A DNA stretch of 64,000 bases from Qipengyuania algicida (lineage in GTDB: Bacteria; Pseudomonadota; Alphaproteobacteria; Sphingomonadales; Sphingomonadaceae): positions 62,001 through 126,000 of the forward strand of contig NZ_WTYA01000002.1 in assembly GCF_009828025.1 (NCBI RefSeq). Direction: 5' to 3'. Below, piece after piece: positions 37,101-44,243 of the stretch (position 1 is the first letter of the stretch; each line of letters starts with the position of its first letter). A program made the translations under genes and the position numbers. Below the pieces are notes generated by a model. The model worked only from the letters and a program-made list of their open reading frames with translations, ran no database searches and was not told where the DNA came from.

Positions 37101-37241
37101 CGGTGCCGGCTGGACCTGGGCGTCAGTGTCCGTCGAAGCCTGCGCATCCTGCGCCCAGGCGGCAGTCGATCCGGTGGCGATGGCGATCGTCGAAGCTGTG
37201 ATGAAAGCGCGCGCGAACAGATGGCGCTTGGCGGTGCGCAT
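34176..37241 (-). CDS. TonB-dependent receptor, Xanthomonas-Caulobacter type
   Basis: A 1021-residue receptor of the large Xanthomonas/Caulobacter family often used for plant-derived oligosaccharides. A signal peptide ends near AWA-Q, a Pro/Ala linker follows, the TonB box is EIIVTG near residue 65, the plug includes FPDTNLAEALQRVTGVSIDR and VTVRGFGPAFNLVLLNGR, and the barrel ends with an aromatic (SLGLRYKF). The ATG at 37241 follows GGGGAGG; a TTG two codons upstream is less likely. It heads the halogenase operon and is divergent from the GH3 beta-glucosidase, pointing to a glucoside ligand. Confidence 0.93.
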   Translation of the reverse strand: MRTAKRHLFARAFITASTIAIATGSTAAWAQDAQASTDTDAQVQPAPAPAATSDANKASTGNEIIVTGLRASLRDSMNLKRNALGVVDAISAEDIGKFPDTNLAEALQRVTGVSIDRSNGEGQYVTVRGFGPAFNLVLLNGREMPASNIGPGTEPPSSRSFDFANLAAEGIAAVEVYKSGRAALPSGGIGSTINILTPRPLDKPGFHGSLAVKSVKDHTSGAGFDITPEVSGIVSDTFADNKIGILLSGAYQRRKASLDTFSAGWREGYLGSENNWGSLAMPGDPRYANITNRPGPNDVYQVTQNAAYNFTDIDRERINGQAVLQFRPVDSLTATLDYTYSQYTVDARTNSIGVWFNHNDTSSAWTDGPVAGPLFYSEHFQQNENKDLAITGSLTKNRNINRSLGGNIKWQGPAGFRLEVDAHHSTAESKPTSPLGSNVALGTAIYGVEDQTIDYTTPMPVMSVSMYPGSAITAANIRPSGNAFYNAYMRDRINQLSVRGGFDFDTNFIESLDFGVTLTDNAVRTAYGYLQNDTWGGTLSAADTPDSFFIPASVPGNLGNMNGGQAPGILPTYFQIDTLGLTNYLQDQLGICSSPVSGTPIGGDNCLAEYSVDNNIREKTLAPYAQVSFKFDIGNMLTHFRAGVRYERTKTSSTSLSPVYTGTYLLSYNEIGVLQSADTQFTTLSGEYHNWLPAIDFDISPVRNVTLRASYSHTITRPNYADMNGSFTVNSPARINGGSTAGSGNPGLLPYKSKNIDLSAEWYYGPSSYLSVGYFHKQVSDFIGTQFTNSTLFGLSNPGQGAIFQEAVAALGAGAPFAARTDPADPMGILDYVVANYPGAVFYNNGTPVGIIGQAGDPLLDFTITQPGNSDQVANISGWEFALQHNFWNTGFGTILNYTVVNSDKTYDNALRYTATQFAITGVSDSANAVLFYEKNAIQARIAYNWRAAFLSGYSTDPYYTDAYGQFDVSASYDISSAFSVFMNGINITNANRRGHMRNDNNVTFAAPGYSRYSLGLRYKF

Positions 37242-37281
37242 AATCAAATCCTCCCCTGTTGACGCTTGAGCGCGTCAATTT

Positions 37282-37293
37282 GTGAACGTTCAC
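37282..37293. promoter_or_regulatory. LacI-type operator palindrome GTGAACGTTCAC
   Basis: A perfect 12-base palindrome with central ACGT, in the 168-base gap between the divergent TonB receptor (start 37241) and GH3 glucosidase (start 37410). LacI/GalR operators typically have a central CG flanked by symmetric half sites like this. The lacI gene at 28176-29255, last in the receptor operon, is the natural cognate. Confidence 0.72.
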
Positions 37294-37409
37294 TTGCGCG
37301 CAATAAAAACCGCTGTCAAGAAGGTGCCACAAGCGGACGGGGAGGGAATTGCCGATGCGCGACATTCTCGCAACACCTCTCTCTGGCACGCATTAAGGGA
37401 GAGAAAGTG

Positions 37410-39692
37410 ATGAAGTTGCGCCTGCTCGGTTTTACCTCGATTCTGGCGATCGGTGTCTGCTGCACCCCGCTGCAGGCGCAAGAGTCCCCTGCCCCATCGA
37501 CAGCTACGCCCGCCGCGGGCATGCCGGTTCAGAACGCGCCATCCGCCGCGCGACAGCAGGCAGACAAACTGGTCGCGCAAATGACGCTCGATGAAAAGAT
37601 CTCGCTGGTCCACGGGCTGTTCCCACCCCTTGCCAACGGCAAGACCACGCATGAACTGATCCCGTCAGCCGGTCATATCGATGGTATCCCGCGTCTCGGC
37701 ATCCCACTGGTGCGCGAAACCGATGCCTCGCTGGGCGTTGCCAATCAGGTCAATCAGCGTCCCGGCGATGTCGCCACTGCGATGCCATCGGGCCTGGCGC
37801 AAGCGTCAAGCTTCGATCCGCAGATCGCACATGAAGGCGGCGCGATGATCGGTTCCGAAGCGCGCGCCAAGCGCTTCAACGTGATGCTGGCGGGCGGCGT
37901 CAACCTGACCCGCGATCCGTGGGGCGGACGCAACTTCGAATATCTGGGCGAAGATCCGCTGCTCGCCGGCGACATGGCAGGCGCGCAGATCGCCGGGGTG
38001 CAATCGAACAAGATTGTTTCGACGGTAAAGCATCTTGCACTCAATTCGCAGGAAACCGGGCGCTTTCAGGCCGACGCGATCATCGGCGATGCCGCGATGC
38101 GCATGAGTGACCTGCTCGCCTTCCAGATCGCCATTGAAAAGGGCAATCCAGGCTCGGTAATGTGCGCCTACAACCAGGTGAACGGCACATATTCCTGCCA
38201 GAACGACTATCTGCTCAACAAGGTGCTCAAGCATGACTGGGGCTATCAAGGCTGGGTCATGAGCGATTGGGGCGCAGTCCACTCGACGGTGCAGGCGGCC
38301 AACAACGGACTCGATCAGGAATCGGGCGAAGAACTGGACAAGCAGATATTCTTCGGCGCGCCGCTGAAAGCCGCCGTCGAAGCAGGCAAAGTGCCGATGG
38401 CACGGCTTGACGATATGGTTGCGCGCTATCTGACAGGACTGATCGAAAGCGGCGCTTTCGACACGCCTGCGCCCGAGACGGTCCAGAAAATCGATTATTC
38501 CGCGCACGCCAAGGTCGCGCAAAAAGCGGCAGAAGCGGGTATCGTTCTGCTCAAGAACGAGGGCGATCTGCTGCCGTTCGCGTCAAACGCAAAACGCATC
38601 GCGGTGATCGGCGGTCATGCTGATGTCGGAGTGCTGTCGGGCGGCGGGTCAAGCCAAGTGCGCTCGGTCGGCGGCGTTCCCATCGAAGTGCCCATCGGAA
38701 CCGGCCCGGCGGCCAGCTTCGTGCGGATCACCTACCACGATTCCTCGCCGCTCAAGGCGCTGCGAAAGGCGATGCCGAACGCAACGATCACCTTCACCGA
38801 CCAGCGTGATGTCGCTGGCGCTCGCAAGGCCGCAGCCGAGGCGGACATCGCAATCGTGTTTGCGCCACAATGGACCAGTGAGGCGATTGACGCGCCCAAT
38901 CTTGACCTGCCGTATCACGGTGATGCGCTGATCGATGCCGTGGTATCCGCCAATCCCAAGACGGTTGTGGTGCTGGAAACCAGCGGCCCCGTGCTGATGC
39001 CGTGGATCGACAAGGTCCCCGCCGTGGTCGAGGCGTGGTATCCCGGCCAGCGCGGGGGTGAAGCGATTGCCAATGTCCTGACCGGCAAGGTTAACCCATC
39101 AGGCCATTTGCCGATTACTTTCCCGCGTTCAGCCGAACAGGCCCCGCGCCCCGAGCCGGTCGATTACGCGCGAATTCAGGCACTCGATGCCAAGGCCACC
39201 GCCGATCCTGAAAATGCGGCAAAATACCAGCCGCCAATCTTTCCGATCCATTATATCGAAGGCGCGAACGTCGGCTATCGCTGGTACGAGCTGAAGGGCG
39301 AAAAACCGCTGTTTCCGTTCGGCTATGGCCTGAGCTACACGAGCTTTGCCTACGCTCATCCGCAGGTGACCGGCGGCAAGACGCTGACTGTCAGTTTCGA
39401 CGTGACCAATACCGGCGGTCGCGCAGGATCGGATGTCGCGCAGGTCTATGTCACACGCAAGGGATCGGGTGAACCGATGCGGCTGGCCGCATTCCAGCGC
39501 CTCTCGCTCAAGCCCGGCGAGACGCGCCGCGTGACATTGACCGCAGAGCCGCGGATTGTTGCCGATTATGACACATCGCTGCCCGGTTGGCGGATTGCGG
39601 ACGGCACATACCAGATCGCCATCGCCCACGATGCCGAAGACCGCGCCATGGTCGTGGAAACACAGCTCGACCCGGCGACCATGCGGCCCTGA
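37410..39692 (+). CDS. Secreted GH3 beta-glucosidase
   Basis: A 760-residue glycoside hydrolase family 3 enzyme. A signal peptide (MKLRLLGFTSILAIGVCCTP, cut near LQA-Q) sends it to the periplasm. The (beta/alpha)8 domain carries the catalytic nucleophile Asp286 in GWVMSDWGAVH; KHLALNSQETGR marks the substrate site; the alpha/beta sandwich domain follows (AGIVLLKNEGDLLPF) and a fibronectin-III-like domain closes the chain (YGLSYTSFAYAHPQV onward). The ATG at 37410 has GGGAGAG upstream. It would release glucose or other terminal sugars from oligosaccharides brought in by the divergent TonB receptor; LacI control is likely through the palindrome at 37282. Confidence 0.92.
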   Translation: MKLRLLGFTSILAIGVCCTPLQAQESPAPSTATPAAGMPVQNAPSAARQQADKLVAQMTLDEKISLVHGLFPPLANGKTTHELIPSAGHIDGIPRLGIPLVRETDASLGVANQVNQRPGDVATAMPSGLAQASSFDPQIAHEGGAMIGSEARAKRFNVMLAGGVNLTRDPWGGRNFEYLGEDPLLAGDMAGAQIAGVQSNKIVSTVKHLALNSQETGRFQADAIIGDAAMRMSDLLAFQIAIEKGNPGSVMCAYNQVNGTYSCQNDYLLNKVLKHDWGYQGWVMSDWGAVHSTVQAANNGLDQESGEELDKQIFFGAPLKAAVEAGKVPMARLDDMVARYLTGLIESGAFDTPAPETVQKIDYSAHAKVAQKAAEAGIVLLKNEGDLLPFASNAKRIAVIGGHADVGVLSGGGSSQVRSVGGVPIEVPIGTGPAASFVRITYHDSSPLKALRKAMPNATITFTDQRDVAGARKAAAEADIAIVFAPQWTSEAIDAPNLDLPYHGDALIDAVVSANPKTVVVLETSGPVLMPWIDKVPAVVEAWYPGQRGGEAIANVLTGKVNPSGHLPITFPRSAEQAPRPEPVDYARIQALDAKATADPENAAKYQPPIFPIHYIEGANVGYRWYELKGEKPLFPFGYGLSYTSFAYAHPQVTGGKTLTVSFDVTNTGGRAGSDVAQVYVTRKGSGEPMRLAAFQRLSLKPGETRRVTLTAEPRIVADYDTSLPGWRIADGTYQIAIAHDAEDRAMVVETQLDPATMRP

Positions 39693-39699
39693 GCCAAGA

Positions 39700-39890
39700 G
39701 TGACTGGCGGGACGCGGTGCGTCTCGCCAGCACCGTCAACAATATCGCTGCGACAAGCGATAGCACGGCAGGTATCGCCAGCATCGCTGGGAAACCAAAG
39801 GTCGGGATCAGCGTCAGCGCGAAGATCGGCATGACAATTGACGGGATCGTGTTGGTAAGGTTGAAAAACCCCAGATCCCGTCCCCACCGC
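39700..39890 (-). pseudogene. C-terminal remnant of an MFS transporter
   Basis: The minus strand just beyond the GH3 gene encodes GRDLGFFNLTNTIPSIVMPI followed by FALTLIPTFGFPAMLAIPAVLSLVAAI in pieces that match the last two membrane helices of MFS sugar transporters, where (K/R)DLGxFNxxNxxPxxxxP is the helix 11 signature. Nothing upstream on that strand encodes the first ten helices, and downstream the frame runs into the GH3 gene without a natural end. It is a decayed fragment, probably of the inner-membrane transporter that once served this sugar locus. Confidence 0.65.
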
Positions 39891-40000
39891 AGAAGCCCAC
39901 GCAGGGTTTGCGCAAATTGCAAAGCCGCAGGACGCGATGGACTCCAACAGGCGGAAGGCCAGCCGTCAATCCGGGATTTCGTCCTAAAGTCATGACCTTC

Positions 40001-40010
40001 AAGGAGGAGG
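40001..40010 (+). promoter_or_regulatory. Strong ribosome binding site AAGGAGGAGG
   Basis: AAGGAGGAGG ends two bases before the ATG at 40013. It fixes the start of the small protein gene and is the main evidence that this gene is real. Confidence 0.7.
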
Positions 40011-40012
40011 TC

Positions 40013-40210
40013 ATGTCCAGATTCAAGCTTCGACTGGAAGACGCTCAATCATCCAAGGTGAATGAAATCGAGTTTGGCGGAGATGATCCGCACGCTGCCT
40101 TTTCGATCATGGAACGCTCTGATGGAGGCAGGTCGGCGACCTTGTGGAAAGGCGAGCAATGCATCGGAAAGCTGCGCTATTCCAGCACCAAGATCTGGGA
40201 GATAACCTAG
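40013..40210 (+). CDS. Small protein of unknown function (65 residues)
   Basis: A 65-residue open frame starting MSRFKLRLEDAQ, with an unusually strong ribosome site. I do not recognise a family. The protein is soluble, mixed charge, with no membrane segment or cysteine pair; the sole cysteine is in KGEQCIGKLRY, and the pattern of alternating hydrophobic residues (AAFSIMERS, SATLWKGEQCIGKLRY) suggests a small beta sheet. It lies between the transporter remnant and the SDR gene, 177 bases upstream of the latter, and may be independently transcribed. Confidence 0.6.
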   Translation: MSRFKLRLEDAQSSKVNEIEFGGDDPHAAFSIMERSDGGRSATLWKGEQCIGKLRYSSTKIWEIT

Positions 40211-40302
40211 CACGACTATCGCCCCAGCATTCACCGCCACCAGTTTCAAATTCAACGATCTGGACTGCGTGAATCAAATACAGCGATGCTTTCGAGCCCC
40301 GG

Positions 40303-40328
40303 GGAACGATCGCCTTATCGGCTGCATT
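40303..40328 (+). promoter_or_regulatory. Candidate EcfG promoter GGAAC-N17-CATT
   Basis: GGAAC at 40303-40307, 17 bases, then CATT at 40325-40328, 59 bases before the SDR start. The alphaproteobacterial general stress sigma factor EcfG reads GGAAC-N16/17-CGTT; this site differs at one -10 position. The 177-base gap before the SDR (40211-40387) shows no other feature. Confidence 0.4.
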
Positions 40329-40387
40329 GGAAGGAAGAACCTCTTCGGGCTGCGATTTTTGCCCGGAGCAATCAAGGAGTTCTAGCA

Positions 40388-41401
40388 ATGCGCCCAGATT
40401 CGAAGCCGCCAGTCGTTGTTGTGACCGGAGCATCGGCCGGCGTGGGACGTGCGGTAGTGCGCCGCTTTGCTAGGGACGGGGCGCACATCGCCCTGATCGC
40501 GCGCGGGAAGGAAGGCCTTGCCGCGGCGGCGCGTGAGGTGGAAGCCGCCGGGGGCAAGGCGCTGGTGCTGCCCTGCGACGTGGCCGACCACGCGGCGCTC
40601 GATGATGCCGCCAGCAAGGTCGAAGAGCAATTTGGCCCGATCGACATCTGGGTCAACGTCGCCTTCGCCGGGGTTCTAGCCCCGTTCCTCGACGTTGAAC
40701 CGGAAGACTACAAGCGCGTCACCGAGGTGACCTATCTCGGGCAGATCAACGGCACCCGCGCGGCCCTGAAACGCATGGTGCCGCGCAATCGCGGCTCGGT
40801 CGTGCTCGTCGGCTCGGCGCTGGCCTATCGCGGGATACCGCTGCAATCGGCCTATTGCGGGTCCAAGCACGCGATCCAGGGATTTCACGATTCGATCCGG
40901 GCGGAGCTGTTTCATATGAAGAGTGACGTCCATGTTTCGATGGTCCAGCTGCCCGGCGTCAACACGCCGCAGTTCGACTGGATCAAGACGACGATGCCCA
41001 AAAAGCCCAAACCTGCCAGCCCGCCATATCAGCCCGAGGTGATCGCGCGCGCGATTCATTACGCTGCCCATCACCGTCGCAAGGCCATCTGGGTCGCCTA
41101 TCCCACGGTCGAGGCGATCCTGGGCGATCGGGCTGCTTCCCCGCTGCTTGATCGTTATCTCGGGTGGACGGGATACAAGGGCCAGCAGGACAGCGAGCCG
41201 GTGGAGGCGGACCGCCAGAACAATCTGTGGTCCCCGGTCGAAGGGGACCGCGGGGCACGCGGGCGCTTCAATTCAACCGCCCGCGATTCCAGCTGGCAGC
41301 TGGCGCTGACGCTCAATCGCGGCAAGGTGATCGCCGGTGTCGCGGCGGGCGTGTTGGGCCTGGGCGCGTTGTTGCTGCGCCGGGGGAAATCGGCGGCATG
41401 A
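40388..41401 (+). CDS. SDR oxidoreductase with C-terminal membrane tail
   Basis: A 337-residue protein: a classical SDR domain (residues 1-250) with TGASAGVG at 14-21, NVAFAG near 95, the catalytic Ser in VGSALAYRG and YCGSK (Tyr-x3-Lys) near 158; then a ~60-residue linker and a single C-terminal hydrophobic helix (VIAGVAAGVLGLGALLLRR) that should anchor it to the membrane. Such tailed SDRs are found in stress-related gene sets of alphaproteobacteria. The ATG at 40388 follows AAGGAG. Its stop overlaps the GH15 start as ATGA. Substrate unknown. Confidence 0.86.
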   Translation: MRPDSKPPVVVVTGASAGVGRAVVRRFARDGAHIALIARGKEGLAAAAREVEAAGGKALVLPCDVADHAALDDAASKVEEQFGPIDIWVNVAFAGVLAPFLDVEPEDYKRVTEVTYLGQINGTRAALKRMVPRNRGSVVLVGSALAYRGIPLQSAYCGSKHAIQGFHDSIRAELFHMKSDVHVSMVQLPGVNTPQFDWIKTTMPKKPKPASPPYQPEVIARAIHYAAHHRRKAIWVAYPTVEAILGDRAASPLLDRYLGWTGYKGQQDSEPVEADRQNNLWSPVEGDRGARGRFNSTARDSSWQLALTLNRGKVIAGVAAGVLGLGALLLRRGKSAA

Positions 41402-43200
41402 CGAAGGACTGGCGCGCCGCGTCGATTGCCGGACACGCCATGCTGGCCGATGGCCGGACTGCAGCGCTGGTGTTCGAAGACGCCACTATCGATTGGCTGT
41501 GTCTGCCACGCTTCAACGGCGATGTCTGCTTTGCCGCATTGCTGGGCACGGGCGACAATGGCGGCTGGTGGATGTATCCCGAAGCACAAGTCACCGACCG
41601 TAGTCGCCGGTATCTGGGTGATTCTCTAGTTTTGGAAACGCTGTTCAGCACCGACGATGGACAGGTGGCGGTGATCGATTTCATGCCGCCTGATACCACC
41701 CGCCCAACCATCATCCGCATCGTCGAAGGGCGGCGCGGCACCGTGGCCATGCAGTCCAGCCTGCTGCCGCGTTTTTCCTATGGACAGACCCATCCCACCG
41801 TCGATTGCCGGACCCCGCGTGAGGCATTGGCGCTGGCGGGCGCGGACGCACTGGTCCTGCGGGCCGATTGCGACATCGATCACGATGATCGCGCGCTGAT
41901 CAGCCGTTTCGAAGTGCGTGAAGGCGAACGCACATCCTTCGCGCTGAGCTGGTATCCCAGCAATGCAAGTCCGCCGCGCGAAATCGACCCATCGGCCATG
42001 CTGGAAGCCACGCGTGAGCAATGGCAGGGCTGGTCGGGCAAGACCGACTACTCAGGCTATGCCAAGGATAAAGTCGCACGCTCGCTGGTCGCGCTCAAAG
42101 GGCTGGTGTGCGAGGAGACCGGCGGCATCGTCGCTGCCGCCACGTCATCCCTTCCCGAACGCCCGGGCGGCGCGCGCAATTGGGACTATCGCTTCTGCTG
42201 GCTGCGCGATGCAGCGTTCACGCTCGTCGCCTTCCTGCGGACAGGACACGATGAAGAGGCCAAGGCCTGGATCGAATGGCTACGCCGCGCGCTGGCGGGT
42301 GAACCGATCGCAGTGCAACCCTTCTATGCCATCGACGGCAAGCGCCACACGGTCGAATGGGAGGCCGACTGGCTGCCCGGTTTCGGCGATGCGCGCCCGG
42401 TGCGGTTCGGCAATGGCGCTGCCGATCAGCTCCAGCTGGATATTTTCGGTGAGGTAATCGACACACTCTACCTCGCCGATCAGCACGGCATCGGCGGGGA
42501 CGATACGCAGCTGGTTGCCGATCTGGCGCGGTGCCTGGAAGATATCTGGACCGAGCCCGACGCCGGGATCTGGGAAGGGCGCGGCGGGCCGCAGCAGCAC
42601 ACCTATTCCAACGCGATGTGCTGGGTCGCATTCGACCGCGCGGCAAAGATGCTGGCCGACATCTGCCCCGAAGACGCGCAGCGGTGGCACGATCTGGCCG
42701 GTGAGGTCCGTGCGCGCACGCTCGCCCACGGGTTTGACGAAAAGGTCGGCGCCTTTACGCGGGTGTTCGATAAGCCGGAACTGGATGCGTCGGTGCTGCG
42801 CCTGCCGCTGGTCGGGTTTATCGACGCAAACGATGATCGGATGCTACGCACGGTTGCCGCGCTTCAACGCGAGCTGACCGAAGACGGCTTGCTGTACCGC
42901 TATGCCAGCGAAAGTGTCGACGATGGCGTGGGTGGCGGCGAAGGCGCCTTCGTCGCGGTCAATTTCTGGCTCGTCGATGTGCTAGCCATGCAAGGGCGCC
43001 AGCACCATGCCGAAACATTGTTCGACCGTATGGCCGGTTTCGCCAATGACCTTGGGCTGCTGACCGAAGAGATCTGGGTCGAGGACAAACGTGCGATCGG
43101 CAATATTCCCCAGGCGCTCTCACATCTGGCGCTGGTCAACAGCGCGCTGGCCATCGATGCCGGGGGCACGCCGCCGCGCATCGATGAGCCTGACGGATAA
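41398..43200 (+). CDS. Glycoside hydrolase family 15 (glucoamylase/trehalase-like)
   Basis: A 600-residue GH15 protein with an N-terminal beta-sandwich (residues 1-230) and an (alpha/alpha)6 catalytic barrel. The signature NWDYRFCWLRDAAFTL is at about residue 260; EWEADWLPGF supplies acidic residues in the active-site region and LLTEEIWVEDKRAIGNIPQA with LSHLALVNSAL near the end matches the family glutamate-plus-GNxPQAxSH motif. No signal peptide, so it acts inside the cell on alpha-glucosides such as trehalose, maltose or isomaltose. It is translationally coupled to the SDR. Trehalase of the mycobacterial type and glucodextranase are both possible. Confidence 0.88.
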   Translation: MTKDWRAASIAGHAMLADGRTAALVFEDATIDWLCLPRFNGDVCFAALLGTGDNGGWWMYPEAQVTDRSRRYLGDSLVLETLFSTDDGQVAVIDFMPPDTTRPTIIRIVEGRRGTVAMQSSLLPRFSYGQTHPTVDCRTPREALALAGADALVLRADCDIDHDDRALISRFEVREGERTSFALSWYPSNASPPREIDPSAMLEATREQWQGWSGKTDYSGYAKDKVARSLVALKGLVCEETGGIVAAATSSLPERPGGARNWDYRFCWLRDAAFTLVAFLRTGHDEEAKAWIEWLRRALAGEPIAVQPFYAIDGKRHTVEWEADWLPGFGDARPVRFGNGAADQLQLDIFGEVIDTLYLADQHGIGGDDTQLVADLARCLEDIWTEPDAGIWEGRGGPQQHTYSNAMCWVAFDRAAKMLADICPEDAQRWHDLAGEVRARTLAHGFDEKVGAFTRVFDKPELDASVLRLPLVGFIDANDDRMLRTVAALQRELTEDGLLYRYASESVDDGVGGGEGAFVAVNFWLVDVLAMQGRQHHAETLFDRMAGFANDLGLLTEEIWVEDKRAIGNIPQALSHLALVNSALAIDAGGTPPRIDEPDG

Positions 43201-43287
43201 ACGGGCGCGCGGGCGATGCCAGCGGACAGCCGTAGGGCATCGCCAAGCGCTGCATACCTTCAAGAAATACGAAAAGGTGGATCCGCG

Positions 43288-44172
43288 ATGTTATTCGAAA
43301 CCGTCATCCCGCAACGGGCCACAATCGGCGAAAGTCCGTGCTGGGTAGCCGAAGAACGCTCGCTCTACTGGATGGATATCAAAAAGCCCGCGCTTCACCG
43401 TCTGGCAATCGACAGCGGAGAGCGGCACAGCTGGACCCTGACCAGCGACATCGGCGGATATGCCTTTATGGAGGATGGCGGCGTGTTGGTGGCGCTGCGT
43501 CGGGGATTGCATCGGCTGGACCGGGGCAGCGGCGATCTCGATCTTGTCGCGCCCCCTCCGTTCGATCCCGACAAGTTCCGTTTCAACGAGGGCGCCTGCG
43601 ATTCCGCCGGACGGTTCTGGATCGGGGTGATGTACGATCCGATCGACGGGTCGGATGGGTGCGAGAAGGCGGACCTGCACAGTTTCACGCTGGATGGGGG
43701 TCTGCGATCAGAAGGCGAACCATCGGCACTGCACAATGGCATGGCCTGGACCGGCGATGGTGAGACATTCTATCTCAGCCACAGTTACGAGCGGAAAATT
43801 ATCGCCTTCGATTACGAAGCCGAGGGCGGCAGGATTTCCAATCGCCGCGCGTTTGCAAGCCTGCCGGACGACGATGAGGGCATACCCGATGGATCCTCGC
43901 TCGACATCGAAGGGCGCTATTGGTGTGCCGATCATGGCGGCGGCCGACTGCGCGTCTTCCGCCCGGACGGATCGATCGAACGGGACATACCGCTGCCGAT
44001 GAGCCAGCCCACCATGTGCGTGTTCGGCGGAGAGGATCTGAACGCGCTTTACATAACTTCGGCATCCGACGGAATGAGCGAGGCCGATCTGGCACGCGAA
44101 CCGCTTGCCGGCGCGATGCTGCGGTTCGATCCCGGCACACGCGGGATTTCGAGGAATTACACAGTTCGGTGA
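43288..44172 (+). CDS. SMP-30/gluconolactonase family lactonase (1)
   Basis: A 294-residue six-bladed beta-propeller lactonase. The divalent-metal ligands are visible: Glu in GESPCW (residue ~15), Asn in HNGMAWTGDG (~150) and Asp in PDGSSLDIEGRYW (~198); the C-terminal AMLRFDPGTRGI is typical. It would hydrolyse an aldonolactone to the sugar acid in the cytoplasm. It is 87 bases after the GH15 gene and 71 before the ThDP enzyme, so it may share the upstream transcript. A paralogue is encoded at 51768-52670, more distantly related. Confidence 0.87.
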   Translation: MLFETVIPQRATIGESPCWVAEERSLYWMDIKKPALHRLAIDSGERHSWTLTSDIGGYAFMEDGGVLVALRRGLHRLDRGSGDLDLVAPPPFDPDKFRFNEGACDSAGRFWIGVMYDPIDGSDGCEKADLHSFTLDGGLRSEGEPSALHNGMAWTGDGETFYLSHSYERKIIAFDYEAEGGRISNRRAFASLPDDDEGIPDGSSLDIEGRYWCADHGGGRLRVFRPDGSIERDIPLPMSQPTMCVFGGEDLNALYITSASDGMSEADLAREPLAGAMLRFDPGTRGISRNYTVR

Positions 44173-44179
44173 AAAGCCG

Positions 44180-44205
44180 GGAACACTCGGCGCGTCCGAT
44201 GGGTT
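44180..44205 (+). promoter_or_regulatory. Candidate EcfG promoter GGAAC-N17-GGTT
   Basis: GGAAC at 44180-44184 and GGTT at 44202-44205 with a 17-base spacer, 38 bases before the ThDP enzyme start. It differs by one base from the EcfG consensus GGAAC-N16/17-CGTT. It would drive the nine-gene operon from 44244 to 53473. Confidence 0.45.
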
Positions 44206-44243
44206 CGATAAATACGCGAGGGGATAATTGATGGAGCTTCTTA

